Source: Parafrigoribacterium_A sp035571875 (lineage in GTDB: Bacteria; Actinomycetota; Actinomycetes; Actinomycetales; Microbacteriaceae). Taken from it: DNA of 25,951 nt. Positions 14,689 through 21,338 of this stretch are shown one piece after another. The stretch is taken from positions 1 through 25,951 of the forward strand of contig DATNBR010000081.1 of NCBI GenBank assembly GCA_035571875.1. Direction: 5' to 3'. Below the pieces are notes generated by a model. It had not been told where the DNA came from, did no database searches, and saw only the letters and a program-made list of their open reading frames with translations. The position numbers and the translations under genes were made by a program. Each line of letters begins with the position of its first letter. The first letter of the stretch is position 1.

Positions 14689-15512
14689 CCGTACCCACCG
14701 TGCAGCTCAACGACGGCAACACCATCCCGCAGCTCGGCTTCGGCGTGTTCCTCGTCGAACCGGTCGAGGCGGAGCGGATCGTCTCAGAGGCCCTCGAAAC
14801 CGGCTACCGGCACATCGACACGGCGGCCATCTATCGCAACGAGGAGGGGGTCGGCCGCGCGATTGCGGCATCGGGGATCCCTCGCGACGAACTGTTCGTG
14901 ACGACCAAGCTCTACAACAGCGACCAGGGCACCCAGTCGGCCTACGACGCGATGCAGCTCAGCCTCGAGAAGCTCGGACTCGAGCGGGTCAACCTGTACC
15001 TCATCCACTGGCCGAGCCCGGCGCAGGATCGCTACGTCGAGTCGTGGCGCGCGCTCGAGCAGCTCCGCGACAGGGGCCAGACGGTGAGCATCGGCGTCTC
15101 GAACTTCATGGTGCCGCACCTCGAGCGACTTCTCGCCGAGACAGACACGGTGCCGGCGGTCAACCAGATCGAGCTGCACCCGTATCATCAGCAGCCGGAG
15201 GTGACCGCATTCGGTGCCGAACACGGCATCGCCACCGAGGCCTGGGGCCCGCTGGGGCAGGGCAAGTACCCGCTGCTCGAGCTCCCAGAGATCACGGCGA
15301 TCGCGGATGCGCACGGCAAGTCGGCCGCACAGGTCGTGCTGCGCTGGCACCTGCAGCAGGGTCACATCGTGTTCCCCAAGTCGAACCGGCGCGAGCGCAT
15401 GGTCGAAAACTTCGACCTGTTCGACTTCGAACTGAGTGCGGACGAGCAGGCGTCGATCACGGCGATGGAGCGCGCCGGGCGCGTCGGCGGAGACCCCTTC
15501 GAGGTGAAGTAG
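14685..15512 (+). CDS. Aldo/keto reductase, last gene of the prp operon
   Basis: This 275-residue TIM-barrel oxidoreductase has the complete AKR tetrad: Asp45 and Tyr50 (HIDTAAIYRNEEGVG), Lys75 (FVTTKLY) and His108 (LYLIHWP). The NADPH-binding end IVFPKSNRRERMVENFDLFDFEL is also present. It resembles the AKR5-type 2,5-diketo-D-gluconate reductase group. Its start overlaps the prpC stop by four bases (ATGA), so it is translationally coupled to the prp genes. That is unusual, since AKRs are not part of the 2-methylcitrate cycle. The substrate is unknown; a role in removing an aldehyde or keto compound linked to propionate catabolism is speculation. Confidence 0.93.
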   Translation: MTVPTVQLNDGNTIPQLGFGVFLVEPVEAERIVSEALETGYRHIDTAAIYRNEEGVGRAIAASGIPRDELFVTTKLYNSDQGTQSAYDAMQLSLEKLGLERVNLYLIHWPSPAQDRYVESWRALEQLRDRGQTVSIGVSNFMVPHLERLLAETDTVPAVNQIELHPYHQQPEVTAFGAEHGIATEAWGPLGQGKYPLLELPEITAIADAHGKSAAQVVLRWHLQQGHIVFPKSNRRERMVENFDLFDFELSADEQASITAMERAGRVGGDPFEVK

Positions 15513-15525
15513 CGCCACTCACGCG

Positions 15526-15624
15526 GGTTGAGTAGCGAGGAACGAGCGTATCTAAACCCTGGTAGCCACGAGGTTTCGATACGGCCGCGGGCGGCCTACT
15601 CAACCCGCATAGCGTATCGAAACC
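15526..15624. repeat. Inverted pair of dispersed palindromic repeats plus a partial copy
   Basis: The 124 bp between the convergent AKR and MBL genes hold one REP-like copy (15526-15558, GGTTGAGTAG to TCTAAACC), an inverted copy (15572-15605, GGTTTCGATACGG to ACTCAACC), and a 13-bp tail fragment GCGTATCGAAACC (15612-15624). The two full copies can pair into a large stem and may act as a bidirectional terminator. They belong to the same family as the copy inside hrpA. Confidence 0.9.
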
Positions 15625-15636
15625 CTGTGAACGCGA

Positions 15637-16401
15637 CTACTCCACCACGACGCGCTCGCCCCGCGGGAGGCCCAGCACCAGATCGCTGAGCCCGGCCGCG
15701 GCGAACGCGGCGTCGAAGCTCGCGCGGTCCTCGGAGAAGTGCTTCCAGCCGTCGGTGTGCACGGCGGCCACCCTGCCCGCTCGCAGCGCCCTGGCCGCGG
15801 CCACGGCATCCGGCCCGGTGAGCGTGAGGGGCGCGTCGATCATGGGAACACGGGCGGCGCCGGCGAAGAGAATGGCGAGGGCGACGGGCGCGAAGCGGTC
15901 GGCGATCTGCTCGACGAGCGGCACCGACGCGTTGTCGCCGCTCACATAGACCGTCGGTTCGCCCTCCGCCTCGAGCACGAAGCCGATCACGGGCCCGGTG
16001 CTCGACTCCACCCCGGGAGGCCCGTGCAGCGCGGGAACAGCCGTGATCGTGGCATCACCGAACTGGTAGCTCTCCCAGGAGTCGAGGCCCACGACGCTTC
16101 CGCCGAAGAGGTCGAGACTCGCCTTGCGCGTGCTGAGTGTCAGCACACCGGTCGCGATCAACTCGAGGCCCTCGTAGTCGAGATTGTCGCGGTGCTGGTG
16201 GTGACTGAGCAGCACGAGGTCGACGGCGCCGAGGTCCTGCCTGGCGATCGCGGGCCCCTGCGTCTTCTCGAGCTGGGCCCGACCGGGATCCGGCGGGTAC
16301 ACCTGCGGCGCATCGAAGGTGGGATCGGTGACAATCCGCAGGCCGGCCCACTCGAGGAGCACGGTGGGTCCGCCGATGAGGGTGATGGCTGACGTAGACA
16401 C
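15637..16401 (-). CDS. Metallo-beta-lactamase fold hydrolase (UlaG-like)
   Basis: This 254-residue MBL-fold protein begins AITLIGGPTVLLEWAGLRIVTDPTFD, as UlaG/YtnP-type hydrolases do. Its metal motif reads SHHQHRDNLD (Ser66-Asn73), with His68, His70 and Asp72 but Asn in place of the final His of HxHxDH. Later ligands may be His125 (PALHGPPG), Asp155 (YVSGDN) and His214 (AAVHTDGW). The substrate is unknown. It starts at GTG 16401, with TAAGCT exactly six bases upstream (leaderless). It is divergent from the DUF255 gene and convergent with the AKR across the repeat pair. Confidence 0.88.
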   Translation of the reverse strand: MSTSAITLIGGPTVLLEWAGLRIVTDPTFDAPQVYPPDPGRAQLEKTQGPAIARQDLGAVDLVLLSHHQHRDNLDYEGLELIATGVLTLSTRKASLDLFGGSVVGLDSWESYQFGDATITAVPALHGPPGVESSTGPVIGFVLEAEGEPTVYVSGDNASVPLVEQIADRFAPVALAILFAGAARVPMIDAPLTLTGPDAVAAARALRAGRVAAVHTDGWKHFSEDRASFDAAFAAAGLSDLVLGLPRGERVVVE

Positions 16402-16413
16402 GCTTCGAGCTTA
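16402..16413 (-). promoter_or_regulatory. Leaderless -10 element of the MBL-fold gene
   Basis: Minus-strand TAAGCT (16413-16408), spacer CGAAGC, then GTG 16401. It faces away from the equivalent element of the divergent DUF255 gene (16471-16482). Confidence 0.55.
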
Positions 16414-16470
16414 GCTTTCGAGGCGGCCGTGGTGCTGGGCTCTCGCCCCGCGCGCTCCGGTCGGCGCGGG

Positions 16471-16482
16471 TAGCGTGGAAGC
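16471..16482 (+). promoter_or_regulatory. Leaderless -10 element of the DUF255 gene
   Basis: TAGCGT (16471-16476), spacer GGAAGC, then ATG 16483. The same hexamer at the same distance occurs before metY. The GGAA in the spacer could serve as a weak Shine-Dalgarno if transcription starts further upstream. Confidence 0.55.
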
Positions 16483-18459
16483 ATGCCCAATCGCCTCGCC
16501 GATGCCCTCAGCCCCTACCTGCGATCGCACGCGGACAATCCCGTCGACTGGCGCGAGTGGGGTGCCGAGGCATTCGACGAGGCCGCGCGGCGTGATGTGC
16601 CGGTGCTCGTCTCGATCGGCTACTCGACCTGCCACTGGTGTCACGTGATGGCGCGCGAGAGCTTCAGCGACCCCGCGCTTGCGGCGTACCTGAACGAGCA
16701 CTTCGTGGCGATCAAGGTGGACCGGGAGGAGCATCCGGATGTCGACTCCAGTTACCTCGCGGCCGCCGGTGCCTTCACCGAGAACCTCGGCTGGCCACTC
16801 AACGTCTTCGTCACTCCGCGGGGCGGAGCCTTCTTTGCTGGTACGTACTGGCCGCCGGTCGCGCAGGGTGGGCATCCGGCCTTTCGTGAGGTGCTCGAGG
16901 CCGTAACGGATGCGTGGACCGACCGTCGAGACGCCGTCGAGGGCGGCGCCGCGCAGCTCGTGCAGGCGCTCTCGTCGCAGCTCGGACGCAGCGGGGGAGA
17001 CCTGCCGGACGCCGACGCCCTCGGTCGCGTGGTGCGGCAGCTGCTCGACTATGAGGACGGCGTCTTCGGTGGTTTCGGAACGGCGCCCAAGTTTCCGGGC
17101 GTGCCGGTGCTGCTGTTTCTGCTCGATCGCGGGTCCCTGGGCGACACCGCAGCACTGCACCTGGCCGAGCGCACCCTTGTGGCCATGGCGGGATCGGCTC
17201 TCCGCGACGAGGATGGCGGATTCTTCCGCTACGCGACCAGGCAGGACTGGTCGGAGCCGCACTACGAACGGATGCTGTACGACAACGCCCAGCTGCTGGT
17301 GGCCTACACGCGACTGTCGCTACTGTCGGCGGCATCCCGTTCGCTCGCCGAGGAGACCGCCGCAGGCATCGCGGACTTTCTGCTGGGCACCCTGCGGCTG
17401 CCCGGCGGCGCCTTCGCCTCCGCGCAGGACTCGGAGAGCATCATCGACGGCGCGCGCGTCGAGGGGCGCTACTACACGCTCGACACCGAGGCCCGTGCCG
17501 CACAGGCGCCTCCCGCGCTCGACGACAAGGTTCTCACCGGCTGGAACGGCCTCGCGATTGACGCGCTCGTGTCCGCGGGTTCGGCGCTCGGCCGCAGCGA
17601 CTGGATCGAGGCGGCGCAAACCGCCGCCGAGTACCTGCTCGCGCACCACCTCGTCGCATCCATCGCCGACCATTCGACCGGGAGCACCTCTGCCGACTCC
17701 GAAGCTCCCGGTGCTGCCTCTGCTGCTCCTGCTTACCAAATGCAGGAGTTGCCGACTCTCATCCGGGCCTCCGTCGGCGACAGGCCCTCTGCCGCAAGGG
17801 CGACGCTCGAGGACTACGGGATGCTGGCGCGAGCTCTCCTGCATTTGGGCGAAATCACGGGGGAGGTGCGGTACGCCATCGCCGGGCGGGAATTCGTCGA
17901 CGCGACTCTCGGAGCGGCGGTGGCAGCCGACGCGCCGCTGCCGTTCGCGGTGCCCGGCGGAGCCGACCCGGTGCTCACGCAGCAGGGTCTCGCGATCGAC
18001 GCCGACCCCTCGGAGGGTGCCTATCCATCCGGTGTAAGCGCCATGGCCGCCGCGGCTCACCGCCTCTACCTCCTCACCGGCGAGGCGCGATACCTCGAGG
18101 CCTCGACCGCCGCCGTGCGGCAGTTCGCGCCGCTCGCCGTGACGCAGCCGATCGCGTTCGGTGCGACGCTCGGCCTCGCGTCCGCGCTCACCGCGCCGGC
18201 CGGCCAGCTCGTGGTCGTGGGCGGTGACGGCGACTCGGCCATGGCATCCGTGGCTCGTCGCTGGTATCGCGGCGGCAGCGTCTCGCTGCGGTTGACGGAT
18301 GCCGCTGCCGCGGACTTCGCGAACGCCGGCTTCGACCTGCTGCAGGCTCGCACCGCGCTCGGCTCGGTGCCGACCGCCTACCTCTGCCGCGACTTCGTGT
18401 GCAGGCTGCCGCTCACGGCGCCCGCGGACCTCGCACGCGCGCTCGAAGAGAGCGGTTAG
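16483..18459 (+). CDS. Thioredoxin-fold DUF255 protein (YyaL/SPATA20 family)
   Basis: This 658-residue protein starts with the DUF255 thioredoxin-like domain (residues about 1-165: LSPYLRSHADNPVDWREW, then GYSTCHWCHVM with Cys50 and Cys53). An (alpha/alpha)6-barrel like N-acylglucosamine epimerases or glycoside hydrolases follows, with APKFPGVP, PHYERMLYDNAQLL, LTGWNGLAIDAL and ATLEDYGMLARALL. The biochemical role of the family is not established; redox or sugar-related roles have been suggested. An Ala/Ser/Thr-rich stretch at about residues 396-418 (STGSTSADSEAPGAASAAPA) interrupts the usual sequence and is coded by DNA with an 8-bp inverted repeat (17678-17711). Its stop overlaps that of the convergent sulfurtransferase by four bases. 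Confidence 0.9.
   Translation: MPNRLADALSPYLRSHADNPVDWREWGAEAFDEAARRDVPVLVSIGYSTCHWCHVMARESFSDPALAAYLNEHFVAIKVDREEHPDVDSSYLAAAGAFTENLGWPLNVFVTPRGGAFFAGTYWPPVAQGGHPAFREVLEAVTDAWTDRRDAVEGGAAQLVQALSSQLGRSGGDLPDADALGRVVRQLLDYEDGVFGGFGTAPKFPGVPVLLFLLDRGSLGDTAALHLAERTLVAMAGSALRDEDGGFFRYATRQDWSEPHYERMLYDNAQLLVAYTRLSLLSAASRSLAEETAAGIADFLLGTLRLPGGAFASAQDSESIIDGARVEGRYYTLDTEARAAQAPPALDDKVLTGWNGLAIDALVSAGSALGRSDWIEAAQTAAEYLLAHHLVASIADHSTGSTSADSEAPGAASAAPAYQMQELPTLIRASVGDRPSAARATLEDYGMLARALLHLGEITGEVRYAIAGREFVDATLGAAVAADAPLPFAVPGGADPVLTQQGLAIDADPSEGAYPSGVSAMAAAAHRLYLLTGEARYLEASTAAVRQFAPLAVTQPIAFGATLGLASALTAPAGQLVVVGGDGDSAMASVARRWYRGGSVSLRLTDAAAADFANAGFDLLQARTALGSVPTAYLCRDFVCRLPLTAPADLARALEESG
17678..17711. 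repeat. Inverted repeat within the DUF255 low-complexity insert
   Basis: Perfect arms CCGGGAGC (17678-17685) and GCTCCCGG (17704-17711) flank 18 bp that code for Ser/Thr/Ala-rich residues. It is inside the coding frame and could be a trace of a small inserted element. Confidence 0.6.
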
Positions 18460-19328
18460 GCCCCGAGCACGAGCTCCAATCGCGGGTCCGCCGCCCACTC
18501 GTTGAGCGAGCCGTCGTAGACCGCGACGTTGCGATGCCCGAGAAGGGTGAGCGCCAGAGCGACGGCGGAAGCCGTGATGCCGCCGGCGCAGTAGGCCACG
18601 ATTCGTTCGCCCTCGAGCACGGGCGCGAACTTCTCGCGCAGAGCCGCTTCGCTCAGCAGGGCGTTCGAAACGCGGTCGACGAGGTGCCCGGCGGGAACGC
18701 TGACGCTGCCCGGAATGTGCCCGGCGCGCGGGCGGCTCGACACCTCGCCGCTGAACTCCTTCGGCGAGAGTCCGCAGACGAGCGCGGCGTCCACCGTGCC
18801 CGCAGCCACCGCCTCGACGTACTCGCGGTCGACCCAGAGCTCGGGTCGGGCCGTCGCGACGAAGCGGGTCTCGGCGATCTCGCGGTGGCCGATCTCGGTG
18901 TCGCGCCCCTCGGCGACCCACTTCGTGTAGCCGCCGTCGAGCACCGCGACCCGGTCGTAACCCCAGGAGCGGAACAGCCACCAGATGCGTGATGCCCACT
19001 GGCCGAACGCCGAGTCGTAGACGATCACGGTGGTGTCGTTGTCGATGCCCACGGATGCCGCTGCCGCCTCAAAGCGAGCCTGGTCCGGCTTCGTGAACGG
19101 AAATTCGCCGTCGGGATCGGAGAAGACCTCGAGGAGGTCGGCGAAGCGGGCATCCGGAATGTGGCCCGTGAGAATGAACTGTTCGTGTCCGCTGACGTGA
19201 CCGTGATGCGGTGCAGACACCACGTGCACCGTCGCGTCGAGCACGACGAGCTTCTCGGAGCCGAGGTGGTCGGCGAGCCACTGGGTCGACACCACGGGGG
19301 AGGTGATGAGCGGGGCGACGGTCGTCAT
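18456..19328 (-). CDS. Sulfurtransferase with two rhodanese domains (thiosulfate/3-mercaptopyruvate type)
   Basis: This 290-residue protein has tandem rhodanese domains: an inactive N-terminal one (residues about 8-135) and a C-terminal one whose loop carries catalytic Cys247 in YCAGGITAS. The linker region GHIPGSVSVPAGHLVD is typical. Such enzymes move sulfane sulfur from thiosulfate or 3-mercaptopyruvate to cyanide or other thiols; the loop CAGGITA does not clearly separate the two types. It is the last gene of the metY operon: the CoA-binding gene stop (TGA) is followed by CC and this ATG (19328). This context suggests a role in sulfur mobilisation or sulfide handling beside homocysteine synthesis. 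Confidence 0.93.
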   Translation of the reverse strand: MTTVAPLITSPVVSTQWLADHLGSEKLVVLDATVHVVSAPHHGHVSGHEQFILTGHIPDARFADLLEVFSDPDGEFPFTKPDQARFEAAAASVGIDNDTTVIVYDSAFGQWASRIWWLFRSWGYDRVAVLDGGYTKWVAEGRDTEIGHREIAETRFVATARPELWVDREYVEAVAAGTVDAALVCGLSPKEFSGEVSSRPRAGHIPGSVSVPAGHLVDRVSNALLSEAALREKFAPVLEGERIVAYCAGGITASAVALALTLLGHRNVAVYDGSLNEWAADPRLELVLGA

Positions 19329-19330
19329 GG

Positions 19331-19903
19331 TCAGCGCGCGGTCTTGCGGGCGGAGATCACGCCGGTGTCGAAGCCGAGCAGATACAGCCCGCCGTTGAAG
19401 CGCGCGTGCTCGATCTTGATGCAGCGGTCCATGACGACGTTGAGGCCCTTGCTCTCCCCGTAGATCGCCGCATCCTGGTTCCAGATGCCGAGCTGCACCC
19501 AGATCGTCGGCGCGCCGATGGCCACGACGTCGTCGATGACCGAGGGGATGTCGCTGCCCTTGCGGAACACGTCGACGATGTCGGGCACCTCCGGCAGGGA
19601 GGCGAGGTCGGGGTAGGTCTTGTGGCCCAGGATCTCGTCGGCGTTCGGGTTGACGAAGTACACCCGGTAGTTGCTCGACTGCAGCAGGTAGGTGCCCACG
19701 AAGTAGCTCGCGCGAGCCGAGTTCGGCGATGCGCCGACGATGGCCACCGACGTGGCGCCCTGCAGGAGTTTCAGTCGCTCCTTGGCGCTCGGGCCCACCC
19801 AGGTGCGCTGCGACTTCAGCAGCTTCGCGAGGGGCGAATCGGCGGGCAGTTCGCAGCTCAGGCCGTTGGCCAGTTGCGAGGTCACAGTCTCTGTACTCAT
19901 CAT
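19331..19903 (-). CDS. CoA-binding domain protein (YccU-like)
   Basis: This 190-residue protein has a Rossmann-type CoA-binding domain. Its core runs from VAIVGASPNSARASYFVGTY through VNPNADEILGHKTYPDLASLPEVPDIVDVFR to GAPTIWVQLGIWNQDAA and NVVMDRCIKIEH. The family binds CoA or related nucleotides, but its biochemical role is unknown. ATG 19903 overlaps the metY stop (ATGATG), and a second ATG at 19900 is equally usable. Adjacency of this family to metY is, as far as I know, recurrent in other bacteria, suggesting a partner in the sulfhydrylase pathway. The frame extends upstream to 20275 inside metY, but that part is an antisense-like reading of metY and not family sequence. Confidence 0.9.
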   Translation of the reverse strand: MMSTETVTSQLANGLSCELPADSPLAKLLKSQRTWVGPSAKERLKLLQGATSVAIVGASPNSARASYFVGTYLLQSSNYRVYFVNPNADEILGHKTYPDLASLPEVPDIVDVFRKGSDIPSVIDDVVAIGAPTIWVQLGIWNQDAAIYGESKGLNVVMDRCIKIEHARFNGGLYLLGFDTGVISARKTAR

Positions 19904-21267
19904 TTGCCTCCCGTGGCCGCGGCCAACGCCTGGTCGAGGTCGTAGATGATGTCTTCGGGGTCTTCGATGCCCACGCTGATGCGCACGAGGCCGGGCAGCA
20001 CGCCCGCGTCGACGAGCTGCTGCTCCGTGAGCTGGCCGTGGGTGGTCGAGGCCGGATGGATGACGAGCGTCTTCGCGTCTCCCACGTTGGCGAGGTGGCT
20101 GGCCAGGTTCACCGACTCGATGAAGATGCGGCCGGCGTCGCGACCACCCTTCACGCCGAAGCTGAAGATCGAGCCCGGACCCTTCGGCAGGTAGCGCTTG
20201 GCCCGCTCGAAGTGTGCGTGCGAGGGCAGGCCGGCCCAGTTGACGAACTCGATCCGCGGGTCGGCCTCGAGCCACTCGGCGACGATGCGGGCGTTCGTGA
20301 CATGCGCTTCCATGCGGAACGGGAGGGTCTCGACACCCTGTGCGAGCAGGAAGGCCGAGTGCGGTGCGAGCACGGGGCCGATGTCGCGCAGCTGCTCGGC
20401 GCGCAGCCGCGTGAGGAACGCGTATTCGCCGAAGTTACCCGACCAGTTGAGGTTGCCATAGGTGTGCACGGGCACGTCGAAGAGCGGGAACTTCTCGCTG
20501 TGCCAGGGGAAGCGGCCGCTCTCGACGACGACACCGCCCATCGTGGTGCCGTGGCCACCGAGGAATTTCGTGGCGGAGTGGATGACCACGTCGGCACCCC
20601 ACTCCATCGGCCGGTTGAGGTACGGCGTCGCGAAGGTCGAGTCGATGATGAGCGGAAGGCCCGCGGCGTGCGCGACCTCGGCGAGACCCTCGAGGTCGGC
20701 GATGTCGCCGGAGGGATTGGAGATCGACTCGGCGAAGATCAGCTTGGTCTTGTCGGTGATCGCCGCCGCGTAGTCGGCCGGGTCGGTGCCGGGCACGAAG
20801 GTCGTCTCCACACCGAAGCGGCGCAGCGTCACGTCGAGTTGGGTGACCGAGCCACCATAGAGACCCGCGGATGCGACGATGTGGTCGCCCGAACCCACGA
20901 GCGACGCGAAGGTGAGGTATTGCGCAGACAGGCCGCTCGAGGTCGCCACGGCACCGAGTCCGCCCTCGAGACTCGCGACGCGCTCCTCGAACGCGGCCAC
21001 GGTCGGGTTCGCAACCCTGGAATAGATGTTGCCGTACTTCTGCAGGGCGAACCTGGCTGCGGCATCCGCGGTGTCGTCGAAGACGAAGGCGGTGGTCTGG
21101 TAGATCGGCAGCGCCCGCGCGCCGGTCACCGCGTCGGGGACGTTGCCCGCGTGGATGGAGCGGGTGCGGAATCCCCACTCCCGGTCGGTGCGACTGGTAC
21201 TGGTGCGGCTGGTACCGGGGCGGTCGGGGCTCTGGCGCTCTGGGGTGGCGCTGTCTGGATCTGCCAT
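19900..21267 (-). CDS. metY: O-acetylhomoserine sulfhydrylase (aminocarboxypropyltransferase)
   Basis: This 455-residue PLP enzyme belongs to the Cys/Met metabolism family. It has TRSIHAGNVPDAVTGARALPIYQTTAFVF, YSRVANPTVAAFEERVASLEGG, and the PLP lysine Lys234 in HSATKFLGGHG. Its length and the long C-terminal half (KRYLPKGPGSIFSFGVKGG, HPASTTHGQL) are those of MetY, not of cystathionine synthase. It makes homocysteine from O-acetylhomoserine and sulfide (direct sulfhydrylation). The first 30 or so residues are a low-complexity Ser/Thr/Arg tail coded by short GGTRCYGGT-like repeats. ATG 21267 is supported by TAGCGT exactly six bases upstream. It is the first gene of the operon with the CoA-binding protein and sulfurtransferase. 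Confidence 0.94.
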   Translation of the reverse strand: MADPDSATPERQSPDRPGTSRTSTSRTDREWGFRTRSIHAGNVPDAVTGARALPIYQTTAFVFDDTADAAARFALQKYGNIYSRVANPTVAAFEERVASLEGGLGAVATSSGLSAQYLTFASLVGSGDHIVASAGLYGGSVTQLDVTLRRFGVETTFVPGTDPADYAAAITDKTKLIFAESISNPSGDIADLEGLAEVAHAAGLPLIIDSTFATPYLNRPMEWGADVVIHSATKFLGGHGTTMGGVVVESGRFPWHSEKFPLFDVPVHTYGNLNWSGNFGEYAFLTRLRAEQLRDIGPVLAPHSAFLLAQGVETLPFRMEAHVTNARIVAEWLEADPRIEFVNWAGLPSHAHFERAKRYLPKGPGSIFSFGVKGGRDAGRIFIESVNLASHLANVGDAKTLVIHPASTTHGQLTEQQLVDAGVLPGLVRISVGIEDPEDIIYDLDQALAAATGGK

Positions 21268-21279
21268 GCGTTCACGCTA
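21268..21279 (-). promoter_or_regulatory. Leaderless -10 element of the metY operon
   Basis: Minus-strand TAGCGT (21279-21274), spacer GAACGC, then ATG 21267. Only 71 bp separate metY from the upstream gene, and a leaderless transcript leaves no room for a SAM riboswitch. Confidence 0.6.
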
Positions 21280-21338
21280 CCCGAGCGCGGCACGCGGAAG
21301 GCTCTGTGTCGCCACGGACGGTAACACAGCGACATCGC

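Noticed and set aside
19904..20275. Upstream extension of the CoA-binding protein gene
   Set aside because: It lies inside metY in another frame and gives Arg/Pro-rich non-family sequence; ATG 19903 overlaps the metY stop as expected.
21268..21338. SAM riboswitch before metY
   Set aside because: Only 71 bp separate the genes, no conserved junction is seen, and the -10 places the transcript start at the ATG. A weak CTGTGT/ACACAG pair with a 14-base loop is not enough.
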